From contig NZ_CP136995.1 in NCBI RefSeq assembly GCF_033110285.1, positions 372,001-436,000 of the forward strand: 64,000 bases of DNA. Direction: 5' to 3'. Origin of the DNA: Ottowia sp. SB7-C50 (GTDB taxonomy: Bacteria; Pseudomonadota; Gammaproteobacteria; Burkholderiales; Burkholderiaceae_C). The notes under the pieces are model-generated. The model worked only from the letters and a program-made list of their open reading frames with translations, did no database searches and was not told the origin of the DNA. Below, piece by piece: positions 1-8,020 of this stretch. The position numbers and the translations under genes are program-made. The stretch's first letter is position 1; every line of letters starts with the position of its first letter.

Positions 1-336
1 GATCGGGGCCTCGAAGCGCTCGCCGTCCTCGGCCACGCAGAAATACGTGCCGTGCATGGTGCCTGTGGGCGTGCGCAGGCGCGCGCCGCTGGTGTACTGG
101 AAGGCCTCGCCCGGCTTGAGCAGCGGCTGCTGGCCCACCACGCCCAGGCCCTTGACTTCTTCGACGTGGCCGCGCGCGTCGGTGATCAGCCAGTGCCGCG
201 AAATCAGCTGCGCCGGCACCTCACCCGTGTTGTGCACGGTGATGGTGTAGGCAAAGCCGTACTTCCCGCCCGCCGGATCGGATTGATCGGGCAGGTACTG
301 GGGCTCGACGTCGACGCTGAATTGGTACTTCGGCAT
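1..336 (-). CDS. apaG: ApaG domain protein (3' end cut by window edge)
   Basis: The minus strand reads MPKYQFSVDVEPQY and continues for 112 codons to the first base of the window, so the C-terminus is missing. The family is about 125-135 residues. Landmarks are ITVHNTGEVPAQLISRHWLI, the VKGLGVVGQQPLLKPGE segment and TPTGTMHGTYFC, all typical of the ApaG beta-sandwich fold. The family has been linked to Co/Mg handling and diadenosine tetraphosphate phenotypes, but its biochemical role is not settled. It is divergent from rpe with about 50 bp between the start codons, so the two promoters must be compressed into or overlap that gap. Identification is by sequence recognition. Confidence 0.92.
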   Translation of the reverse strand, partial: MPKYQFSVDVEPQYLPDQSDPAGGKYGFAYTITVHNTGEVPAQLISRHWLITDARGHVEEVKGLGVVGQQPLLKPGEAFQYTSGARLRTPTGTMHGTYFCVAEDGERFEAPI

Positions 337-389
337 GCGGCGATGGTAAATGAGCGCCCGCCACGCCGCCGCTGCGACAATCCACGCCC

Positions 390-1063
<674 letters not shown>

Positions 1064-1076
<13 letters not shown>

Positions 1077-1110
1077 TAGCTGCTTGCGCTTATGCAGCAA
1101 GCGCTGGGCG
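1064..1110 (+). repeat. Dispersed Comamonadaceae-type short repeat, copy A
   Basis: The sequence contains a TAATAGCTGCTTGCGCTT arm followed by ATGCAGC and AAGCGCTGGGCG, forming an imperfect palindrome around the GCGCTT/AAGCGC arms. It overlaps the rpe stop codon and fills the short convergent gap to the DsrE-like gene. Related copies sit near 13262 and 19369. Confidence 0.7.
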
Positions 1111-1115
1111 CCGAA

Positions 1116-1553
1116 TCAAGGTTTGAGATAGGCAAACCCCTCGCGCTGCTGTAGCTGCGTGACGCGCGCCACGCCCGAGGGCACGAACTCGGCGTCCATG
1201 GTGAACTGGTCCTTCTTCAGGTTGTTGCCGCGCAGCGTGATCTCGCACACCTCGAAGCGCACGCCGCGCGCCTTCAGGGCGCTGACCAGGGCGCCGTAGT
1301 CGATGTCGGCGTTCTTCTTGTCCTTGGCGCCTTCCAGCAAGAATTGCACGCCATCGGCGTGCGTGACCACGACGATCTTGGTGGTGGGCGCCACGTCCAG
1401 GTGGTTGCGGATGTTGCGCAGCCCCTTGGTGGCCTGCGCCTCGGTGTTGTCTATGTGGTACACCACCTTGTCCTGCGCCCACGCGGTGGCGCTGCAAAAG
1501 ACGGACATCAGCGCGATGGCGCACAACTGGGTTCGCAGGCTGGGGCGCGGCAT
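1116..1553 (-). CDS. DsrE-family periplasmic protein
   Basis: 145 residues from the chosen ATG (MPRPSLRTQLCAIALMSV). An upstream in-frame ATG at 1592 would add 13 residues ahead of the hydrophobic segment and is less likely. The N-terminus is a typical signal peptide ending near ATAWAQ. The mature part (KVVYHIDNTEAQATKGLRNI, then KIVVVTHADGVQFLLEG, and a C-terminal LKARGVRFEVCEITLRG) matches the DsrE/DsrF-like sulfur-relay fold, as in the secreted DsrE-like proteins common in beta-proteobacteria. A Cys lies in the FEVCEIT strand, where DsrE proteins carry their conserved Cys. The substrate is unknown; a role in periplasmic sulfur or thiol chemistry is inference. It converges on rpe. Confidence 0.75.
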   Translation of the reverse strand: MPRPSLRTQLCAIALMSVFCSATAWAQDKVVYHIDNTEAQATKGLRNIRNHLDVAPTTKIVVVTHADGVQFLLEGAKDKKNADIDYGALVSALKARGVRFEVCEITLRGNNLKKDQFTMDAEFVPSGVARVTQLQQREGFAYLKP

Positions 1554-1697
1554 GGCAAGTCTCCGGTGAAGGTAAAGCGGCAACGCTATCACAGCGCGCC
1601 GGGCGTCGCTGCGCGGGTCGGCGCCCAGAGCCGGCGCCTGGCAGCGCCGTCGCGCGCCCCAAAAACGCGTTGACGCTGCCCCCGGCGCGTGGCTACG

Positions 1698-1719
1698 ATG
1701 TCATGAAAATGACATGAAA
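1698..1719 (+). promoter_or_regulatory. Pho-box-like 11-bp direct repeat upstream of ppk2
   Basis: Two tandem 11-bp units, ATGTCATGAAA then ATGACATGAAA, differ at one base. PhoB boxes are tandem 11-bp units with a TGTCA-type core, and the spacing and TGTCAT core fit. The second unit covers an in-frame ATG (1714), which argues that translation starts further downstream. Function is inferred. Confidence 0.45.
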
Positions 1720-1746
1720 AAGCCACAATGGCTGGAGGCAAGCGAG

Positions 1747-2976
1747 ATGATGACGCAAGGGGCGCGCCACCCGCGCGAGCGCGGCGCAGCGGCGGCGCAA
1801 CCAGAAGCCGACGACGCGCAGCCCAGTGCCAAAGGCAAGTCTTCACGCGCCAAAGACGGGCGGCGTGCCGCACGGGCGCACGACGAAGCCACGCCGTCGG
1901 GTCACGCAGCGCAGCCGCATGGCGCGTTCGAACGCGCGGCCATTCAGGAGCGTATCTCGGCGCGGCTGGAAGAAATGGCCGAGGCCCTGCGCTACGCCGC
2001 CACGCATGGCGCGCCGGGCAAGCGTCAGGCCACCCACATGCTGCGCGAGGCGCTGAACGGCGTGGCGCCCGATGATGCGCGCCTGTTGCGGCACGCGCTC
2101 AAGAGCCACCACCCGACAACGGCCGGCGGCAGCGACCCGGACCTTGAACTGCTGCCCGGCGTGGCGCCCGGCAGCTTTCCGTACCGCAATCGCCTGTCGA
2201 GCCAGGCCTACGAAGCGCAGAAATACCACCTGCAGATCGAACTGCTGAAGCTGGCGCGCTGGGTCAAGGACAGCGGCGAACGCGTGGTGATCCTGTTCGA
2301 AGGGCGCGATGCCGCCGGCAAGGGCGGCACCATCAAGCGCTTCATGGAACACCTGAACCCGCGCGGCGCCCGCGTGGTCGCGCTCGACAAGCCGAGCGAG
2401 CTGGAACACGGCCAGTGGTACTTCCAGCGCTATGTGCAGCATCTGCCCACGGCGGGCGAGATCGTGCTGTTCGACCGCAGCTGGTACAACCGCGCCGGCG
2501 TCGAGCATGTGCTGGGCTTCTGCACGCCGGAGGAATACGCGCTGTTCATGCACGAGGCGCCGGTGTTCGAGCGCCACCTGGTGGACTGCGGCGTGCACGT
2601 CATCAAGTTCTGGTTCTCGGTCAGCCGCGAGGAGCAGCTGCGCCGCTTCCGGCGGCGCGAAAAAGACCCGCTGAAGCAATGGAAGCTGAGCCCGGTCGAC
2701 CAGGCCTCGAGGGACAAGTGGGACGACTACACGCGCGCCAAGGAGGCGATGTTCGAGGCCACCGACACCTGTTACGCGCCCTGGATCGTCATCAACTCGG
2801 ACTGCAAGAAGCGCGCGCGGCTGAACGCCATGCGCTACGTGCTGTCCGTGCTGCCGTACGCCGACCGCGATGCGGACAACACGGGCCAGGTCGATCCGCT
2901 CATTCTGGGCCGGGCGCGCAGCTTCTACGGCCGCGTCACGGTGCCGGGCACGGCCAAGCGCGCCAAGCCGCACTGA
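1747..2976 (+). CDS. ppk2: Polyphosphate kinase 2 family protein
   Basis: 409 residues from ATG 1747, chosen because GGAGG lies 9 bases upstream, while the earlier ATG at 1714 lies inside a Pho-box-like repeat. PPK2 enzymes transfer phosphate between polyphosphate and nucleotides in the cytosol. The catalytic core starts near residue 150: FEGRDAAGKGGTIKRF (Walker A), LDKPSELEHGQWYFQRYVQ, then FDRSWYNRAGVEHVLGFC (Walker B/lid region), and EEQLRRFRRREKDPLKQWKL. The first roughly 130 residues are a low-complexity, Ala/Arg-rich extension followed by a helical segment, longer than in minimal PPK2. It converges on the PiT/DUF47 operon with 10 bp between stops, which makes this a phosphate-storage and uptake neighbourhood. 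Confidence 0.93.
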   Translation: MMTQGARHPRERGAAAAQPEADDAQPSAKGKSSRAKDGRRAARAHDEATPSGHAAQPHGAFERAAIQERISARLEEMAEALRYAATHGAPGKRQATHMLREALNGVAPDDARLLRHALKSHHPTTAGGSDPDLELLPGVAPGSFPYRNRLSSQAYEAQKYHLQIELLKLARWVKDSGERVVILFEGRDAAGKGGTIKRFMEHLNPRGARVVALDKPSELEHGQWYFQRYVQHLPTAGEIVLFDRSWYNRAGVEHVLGFCTPEEYALFMHEAPVFERHLVDCGVHVIKFWFSVSREEQLRRFRRREKDPLKQWKLSPVDQASRDKWDDYTRAKEAMFEATDTCYAPWIVINSDCKKRARLNAMRYVLSVLPYADRDADNTGQVDPLILGRARSFYGRVTVPGTAKRAKPH

Positions 2977-2986
2977 CGCCGCGGCG

Positions 2987-3634
2987 TCAGGCGTTCTCGA
3001 TCAGGATTTCCTCAATCGTGCGGGCGGCGCGCTTGCAGCCGTCGAGCACCGCCTCCTGCGCAAAGTAAAAGCGCCGCAGCTTCATGGCCTGCCACGCGGC
3101 CTGCTCGTCGCCTTCCTGCGCGAACAGGCGCGTCACGCCTTCGCGCATGGCGACGCTGGCACGGGATTCAAGTTCCTCCACCTCGCGGCAGTAGCGCTCG
3201 ATCTCGGGGCCGCGGTTGCGCTCGCCCAGCGCCAGTACGGCGCGGTTGAGGATCAGGCAGGCATCAGCGGCCAGCGAGGCCATGGCGCGCGCTTCCGGCG
3301 TGGAGCGGCTGATGTTGTACATGTGGATGGCATTTGCGACCGTCTGCAAGGCGTCCAGCACGCGGTCCAGGTCGAGGATCAGCGTGTGCAGCTGTTCGCG
3401 GCTGATGGGCGTCGTGAACGACTCGTACAACAGCCGAATGAAGTCGGCCTTGATGGTGTCGGCGCTGGTCTCGTTGAGGTTGACTTCTTCGATCATCGAG
3501 CCGCGCTGCTCGCTCGGGTTGCCCAGGCTGGTGACCAGCCGCAGCGTGGCGTTGGCGCCGGCCACCAGGCGGTCGGTGTGCGAGCCCAGCAACTGGAAGA
3601 AGGTGGCCCGCTTGGGCATGACGTTGTTCAGCAT
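2987..3634 (-). CDS. DUF47 family PiT-associated protein (third copy)
   Basis: 215 residues from MLNNVMPKRATFF, with an AGGAGCC ribosome site overlapping the upstream pit stop (CTAGGAGCC). DUF47 (PhoU-like, TIGR00153) proteins are helical, cytoplasmic partners of PiT transporters. Landmarks are FFQLLGSHTDRLVAGANATL, ETSADTIKADFIRLLYESFTTPISREQLHTL and the C-terminal RRFYFAQEAVLDGCKRAARTIEEILIENA. It is very similar to the protein at 4678, suggesting duplication of a pit-DUF47 pair. Because of a frameshift in pit, a naive reading frame fuses it to the transporter; the internal ATG with a good ribosome site and the homologous neighbours show it is a separate gene. Confidence 0.9.
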   Translation of the reverse strand: MLNNVMPKRATFFQLLGSHTDRLVAGANATLRLVTSLGNPSEQRGSMIEEVNLNETSADTIKADFIRLLYESFTTPISREQLHTLILDLDRVLDALQTVANAIHMYNISRSTPEARAMASLAADACLILNRAVLALGERNRGPEIERYCREVEELESRASVAMREGVTRLFAQEGDEQAAWQAMKLRRFYFAQEAVLDGCKRAARTIEEILIENA

Positions 3635-3645
3635 GTGCTTGGCTC

Positions 3646-4660
3646 CTAGAGGAAGCTGCGGCCGACATACCAGAACAGCGCCGCGATCAGCCCCGAGGCC
3701 GGAATGGTCAGCACCCAGGCGATCAGCAGGTTGAAGGTGACCGCCCAGCGCACGGCCTTGACGTCCTGCGCCGTGCCGACGCCCACGATGGAGCCGGTGA
3801 TGGTGTGGGTGGTCGACACCGGAATGCCCCCCCAGGGTCGCCAGGCCCAGGCTGATGGCCCCGCCCATCGACGCGCAGGAGCCGCTGACGGAGTTCAGCC
3901 GCGTGATCTTGCTGCCCATGGTCTTGACGATGCGCCAGCCTCCCAGGTAGGTGCCCCAGGCAATGGCGCCATAGCAGGCGTAGATGACCCAGTGCGGCAG
4001 CGTGGAAACCTCGGACGTGGACACGCCGGCGGTGATCAGCAGCAGCCAGATGATGCCGATGGTCTTTTGCGCGTCGTTGCCGCCGTGGCCCAGGCTGTAG
4101 GCGCCGGCGGCAAACAACTGGCCGTAGCGGAACAGCCCGCTGACCTGGTGGGGCGTCTTGTTGCGAAACGCCCAGGCCACCAGCACCATCAGCATGCCGC
4201 CGATGAAAAAGCCCACCAGCGGCGAGATGACGATGAAGGCCAGGATCTTGCCGAAGCCGCTCCACACGATGGGCGACAGTGCCCCTGCTTTCGCCACGGT
4301 GGCGCCCACCAGCCCGCCCACCAGCGCGTGCGAGGACGACGAGGGAATGCCGTAGTACCAGGTGATGATGTTCCACGCCAGCGCCCCCATGAGCGCGCCG
4401 AAGATCACGTAGTGGTCGACGAAGGCCGGATCCACCGTGCCCTTGCCAATGGTGGCCGCCACCTTGAGCTGGAACACCCAGATGGCCAGGAAGTTGAACG
4501 CGGCGGCAAACAACACCGCCTGCTTGGGCGTGAGCGCGCCTGTGGCGACGATGGTGGAGATAGCGTTGGCGCCGTCGTGGAAGCCGTTCATGAAGTCGAA
4601 CGCCAGTGCAACGGCGATGAGAAGCCCCAGCACCCAGAGGCTCAAGGTCACGTGATCCAT
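3646..4660 (-). CDS. pit: PiT-family inorganic phosphate transporter, +1 frameshift in G7 run
   Basis: Low-affinity inner-membrane phosphate symporter. The first two thirds read normally: FDFMNGFHDGANAISTIVAT (N-terminal PiT signature), GIPSSSSHALVGGLVGA and YSLGHGGNDAQKTIGI (C-terminal signature), with about ten hydrophobic segments. At 3827-3833 (C7 here, G7 in the gene) one extra base breaks the frame. Removing it restores LGGIPVSTTHTITGSIVGVG and an ending in GRSFL followed by TAG at 3646-3648. The total length is a multiple of three plus one. The intact product would be about 337 residues. It is the fourth gene of a five-gene operon, 11 bp upstream of DUF47. The indel may be an assembly error; see findings. 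Confidence 0.9.
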
Positions 4661-4677
4661 GGTGTGTGCGTCCGGGT

Positions 4678-5316
4678 TCAGGAGTTGTCGATCAGGATTT
4701 CTTCAATCGTCTTGGCCGCGTCCTCACAGCGGTCCAGCACTTCTTCCTGCAGTGCGTAGAACTCGCGCATTCGGATGGCGTTCCAGATCGAGCTGCCTTC
4801 GGCAAACAGGCCCGTGATGGCCTTGCGCTGCACGCGGTCGGCCTGCGACTCCATGCCGTCGATTTCCTTGCACAGGTCGCTGGTTTCCTGCTTGCGGTTC
4901 TTGTCGCCCAGCGCCACCACGGCGCGATTGAGCTTGGCCGCCGCGTCGGCCGCCAGCGCCGCCATCTCGCGCGCCTCCGGCGTCGATTCCTTGATGTTGT
5001 ACATGCCCACTGCGTTGGCCACGTCCTGCAATGCGTTCAGCACGTTGTCCAGCTCGATGGTCAGCGTGTGGATCTGGTCGCGGTTGATCGGCGTGGTGAA
5101 CGAGCGGTGCAGCAAGGTGATGAGTTCGGCCTTGATCTTGTCGGCGCTCTGCTCGTTCATGTTGACTTCGGCCACCAGGACGGGAATGTCCTCGGTGCCG
5201 GCGCCCAGACCGTTGAGCAGGCGCAAGGTGGCGTTGGCGCCAGCGACCACGCGGTCGGAGTGCGCCGCCAGCAGTTCAAAGAACTCCTTGCGCTGGGGCA
5301 TCAGGCTGCTGAACAT
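4678..5316 (-). CDS. DUF47 family PiT-associated protein (second copy)
   Basis: 212 residues starting MFSSLMPQRKEFFELLAAHS, preceded by a GGAGCC-type ribosome site. This is a PhoU-like helical protein of the DUF47 family, expected to act in the cytoplasm as regulator or partner of the adjacent PiT transporter. The sequence follows the copy at 2987 along its full length: DRVVAGANATLRLLNGLG, NEQSADKIKAELITLLHRSF, TPINRDQIHTLTIELDNVLN, and the C-terminal tail CEDAAKTIEEILIDNS. Only 17 bp separate it from the pit gene downstream, so the pair is co-translated or at least co-transcribed. Identification is confident; the molecular mechanism of DUF47 is not established. Confidence 0.92.
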   Translation of the reverse strand: MFSSLMPQRKEFFELLAAHSDRVVAGANATLRLLNGLGAGTEDIPVLVAEVNMNEQSADKIKAELITLLHRSFTTPINRDQIHTLTIELDNVLNALQDVANAVGMYNIKESTPEAREMAALAADAAAKLNRAVVALGDKNRKQETSDLCKEIDGMESQADRVQRKAITGLFAEGSSIWNAIRMREFYALQEEVLDRCEDAAKTIEEILIDNS

Positions 5317-5349
5317 GGGGGCTCCTGGGTGGGTGTATTGAAAGATCGC

Positions 5350-5994
5350 TCAGACCATCTTGACGACGATGTCGTGCAAGGTGCTGGCGCAATGGGCCAT
5401 GCGCTCGGCGGCGTTGGTCAGGTGGCGGTAGATCTCGCGCTTCTTGAACATCTGGATGTAGTTGTCGCCCTGGAACAGGTCGGCCAGCGCCACGCGGTAC
5501 AGCTTCTCGACCTGGCGCGTGGCCTTGCGCGCGCCCTCGGCGTCCAGCGCGGCATCGCCCGTGTTGTGGCCCAGCTTGCTGAAGCCGTTGCGCAGCGCGG
5601 TGGCGCCGATCAGCAGCTGCTTCGACATCTCCAGCGTGTGGCCATCGGGCTGCAGGGTCAGCGCGTCCATCTCGTTGACGGTGTCCTTGCAGAAGTTGAC
5701 GATGTCGTCCAGGTTGACGATGGCGCGGTAAATGTCCTCGCGGTCGATCGGCGTCGAGAACGCCTCGTTCAGCGTGTGGATGTTGGCCACCTTCACCTGG
5801 TCGGCGGCGTGCTCGTCGTTGTGGATCTCGGCGCTGATGTCGGCGCGGCCGGTTTCCATGAAGCGCACCAGCAGCTCCACGGTACGTTCCACGGCACGCG
5901 ACTGCGCGGCCAGCAGGCCGAAGAAATCGGGCGCGGTGGGCAGCACGCGGTCGAACAGCCGCGCCAGCAGGGAGTTGCCTTGGTTGTGGGCCAT
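5350..5994 (-). CDS. DUF47 family protein (first copy, divergent)
   Basis: 214 residues starting MAHNQGNSLLARLFDRVLP. This is the DUF47 partner of the first pit gene, from which it is separated by 13 bp containing AGGAGC. The family pattern is present (FFGLLAAQSRAVERTVELLV, DEHAADQVKVANIHTLNEAF, TPIDREDIYRAIVNLDDIVN), but it is clearly more divergent than the two downstream copies, which resemble each other. The operon therefore looks like two different pit-DUF47 pairs plus one recent DUF47 duplicate. It is predicted to be a soluble helical bundle and is probably a modulator of phosphate flux; direct evidence for that role cannot be read from sequence. Confidence 0.9.
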   Translation of the reverse strand: MAHNQGNSLLARLFDRVLPTAPDFFGLLAAQSRAVERTVELLVRFMETGRADISAEIHNDEHAADQVKVANIHTLNEAFSTPIDREDIYRAIVNLDDIVNFCKDTVNEMDALTLQPDGHTLEMSKQLLIGATALRNGFSKLGHNTGDAALDAEGARKATRQVEKLYRVALADLFQGDNYIQMFKKREIYRHLTNAAERMAHCASTLHDIVVKMV

Positions 5995-6007
5995 GCGGTG
6001 CTTGCTC

Positions 6008-7091
6008 CTAGAGACTCTTGTAGACGTTGCCCGCCGCCAGCGAAAGCGCGTAGAACAGCATGCCCATCAGCGCGCCGGCGGGAATGGTGACGACCCAGGT
6101 GGTGGCGATCTCGCCGGCCTTGGACCAGCGCACCGCCTTGGGCCGCTCGGCATAACCGATGCCCATGATCGACGTGGCCACCACGTGCGTGGTGGAGACC
6201 GGCGCGCCCATGGCCGACGCGCCCAGGATCACCATGGCCGAGGTCAGCTGTGAATCCAGCGCGTGCAGCGGGCGCACCTTGTAGATGGCAAAGCCCAGCG
6301 TGCGCACGATGCGCCAGCCACCCGACAGGATGCCCAGCGTGATGGCGGTGGCGCAGGCCAGCATGACCCAGAACGGCACTTTGAACTCGTGGATGAAGCC
6401 GCCCAGCAGCAGCACCAGCGTGAGGATGCCCATGCTTTTCTGCGCATCGTTGGCGCCGTGCGAAAACGCCAGCCCGGCTGCCGTGATGAACTGTGCGCGG
6501 CGCAGGTCGCGCGCCACCCTGGGCCGCGCCCCGGCCAGCAGGCGCGACATCAGCTTGTGCACCGCAAACGCCACCCAGAAGCCCAGCAGCGGCGACACGA
6601 TCAGCGCCAGCAGCACCTTGGTCACGCCCGCCACGTGGCCGTGCGCAAGTTCACCCACCCCCCCACACCACGCGGTCCATGCCGGCCGACACCACCACGG
6701 CGCCGATCAGCCCGCCCACCAGCGCGTGCGACGACGACGAGGGAATGCCCTTCCACCAGGTGATCAGGTTCCAGGTGATGGCGCCCAGCAGCCCGCACAG
6801 CAGGATGGTGAGCGCGGCGGTCGGCGCAATGCCGTCCAGGCGCACGAAGCCACCGATGGTGTTGGCCACCGCCGTGCCGCCCAGCAGCGGGCCGAGGAAT
6901 TCGAAGAAGCCCACTACCAGGACTGCCTGCGCAGGCGTCATCGCGCGCGAGGCGATCACGGTGGCGACGATGTTGGCGGCGTCGTGAAAGCCGTTGGTGT
7001 AATCGAAGATCAGCACCACGGCCACGGCAGCCACGGCCAGGGCGAGCAAGGCGGTCAAGGGGAATCCATCTCCTGGCCCGCACGCTGACAT
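6008..7091 (-). CDS. pit: PiT-family inorganic phosphate transporter, +1 frameshift in G7 run
   Basis: First gene of the operon. The N-terminal part reads FDYTNGFHDAANIVATVIAS, GIPSSSSHALVGGLIGAVVV and stops after DRVVWGGG. The C-terminal part resumes one base over with GELAHGHVAGVTKVLLALIV, AGLAFSHGANDAQKSMGI and GAPVSTTHVVATSIMGIG. The break is one extra base in a seven-base C run at 6658-6664 (G in the gene). Deleting it joins VWGVGELAHGH and gives about 360 residues with the expected ten or so membrane segments. As written, the gene would make a truncated 146-residue product. The same kind of break occurs in the other pit gene and in rpoB, so an assembly error is the leading explanation. 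Confidence 0.88.
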
Positions 7092-7113
7092 CGCGCCGTA
7101 GCCGATTTGTTAT

Positions 7114-7137
7114 GGTGACGTCACAGAAACGTCATGG
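7114..7137 (-). promoter_or_regulatory. Pho-box-like repeat upstream of the pit-DUF47 operon
   Basis: On the minus strand, ATGACGTTTCT is followed directly by GTGACGTCACC. The TGACGT cores are 11 bp apart, the register of PhoB half-sites. It lies about 25-45 bp ahead of the first pit start codon. Together with the repeat before ppk2 it suggests phosphate-starvation control, but the core differs from the enterobacterial consensus, so this remains tentative. Confidence 0.35.
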
Positions 7138-7239
7138 ATGAATCCTGCGCCTTCGCGCGCGCGATGAATTGACGTACATCAAAATCATGGGGGAGCGCGC
7201 CGGCTGTCGGCGCCACGCCCTGGACGAATCGGTAAACCC

Positions 7240-8016
7240 ATGTCTTTAAACCCATGTGAACGCGGCGCCGTGCCCCCCGAGGCTGTGGCGCGCGAGCCAC
7301 TGCGCGGCGTGCGCGCGTGCATGATCGATCTCGACGGCACGCTGGTCGATACGCTGGGCGATTTCGAGGCCGCGCTGGCCGGCATGCTGGCCGCGCTGGG
7401 GCGCCCGCCGGTCACCCGCGCGCAGATCGAGCGGCTGGTCGGCAAGGGCTCCGAGCACCTGATCCGCTCGGTGCTGGCGCTGACGCAGCCTGCGTCGGAT
7501 GCTATGAATAGCGAAGCGGACGAGGCGCTGCAGCAGGCGGCCTGGCAGCATTACCAAAGCGCCTACCTGCGCATCAACGGCCAGCACAGCCACGTCTACC
7601 CCGGCGTGGTCGAAGGGCTGCGCGCGCTGCGCGCCGCCGGGCTGCCGCTGGCCTGCCTGACCAACAAGCCGCTGGACTTTGCCCGCCCGCTGCTGGCGGC
7701 CAAGGGGCTGGACGGATTCTTCGACCACGTGTTCGGCGGCGACAGCTTCGCCCGCAAGAAGCCCGACCCGCTGCCCCTGCTCGAAACCTGCCGCGCGCTG
7801 GGCACCGTGCCTGCGCAGACGCTGATGGTGGGCGATTCGCAGAACGATGCCGCCGCTGCGCGCGCCGCCGGTTGCCCGGTGGCGCTGATGACCTACGGCT
7901 ACAACCACGGCGAGCCGATCACGGCCGTAGACGCCGACGCGCACCTGGACACGCTGGCCGCGCTGGCGGCAGGGTTGCCGGCGGTGGGCCAGAATCGCGC
8001 CTCCAAGGAGAGTTGA
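7240..8016 (+). CDS. gph: Phosphoglycolate phosphatase, HAD superfamily
   Basis: 258 residues. This is a cytosolic HAD hydrolase that removes phosphate from 2-phosphoglycolate, a by-product of oxidised DNA-end repair and of oxygenase reactions. HAD motifs are in order: MIDLDGTLVDTLGDFEAALA (motif I, nucleophile Asp), LACLTNKP (motif II), the KKPDPLPLL lysine (motif III) and MVGDSQNDAAAARAAG (motif IV). The first 27 residues before the HAD core are extra. The stretch SDAMNSEADEALQQ near residue 88 overlaps a GATGCTATGAATAGCG sequence resembling a fragment of the dispersed repeat. It is the first gene of the plus-strand block leading to the deacylase, four bases upstream of it. Confidence 0.93.
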   Translation: MSLNPCERGAVPPEAVAREPLRGVRACMIDLDGTLVDTLGDFEAALAGMLAALGRPPVTRAQIERLVGKGSEHLIRSVLALTQPASDAMNSEADEALQQAAWQHYQSAYLRINGQHSHVYPGVVEGLRALRAAGLPLACLTNKPLDFARPLLAAKGLDGFFDHVFGGDSFARKKPDPLPLLETCRALGTVPAQTLMVGDSQNDAAAARAAGCPVALMTYGYNHGEPITAVDADAHLDTLAALAAGLPAVGQNRASKES

Positions 8017-8020
8017 CCCC

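Noticed and set aside
2987..4660. A single 557-residue PiT-DUF47 fusion gene
   Set aside because: The middle stretch (HPHHHRLHRGRRH) is out-of-frame sequence caused by the G7 indel; an intact PiT end, stop codon and a separate DUF47 start with ribosome site are present.
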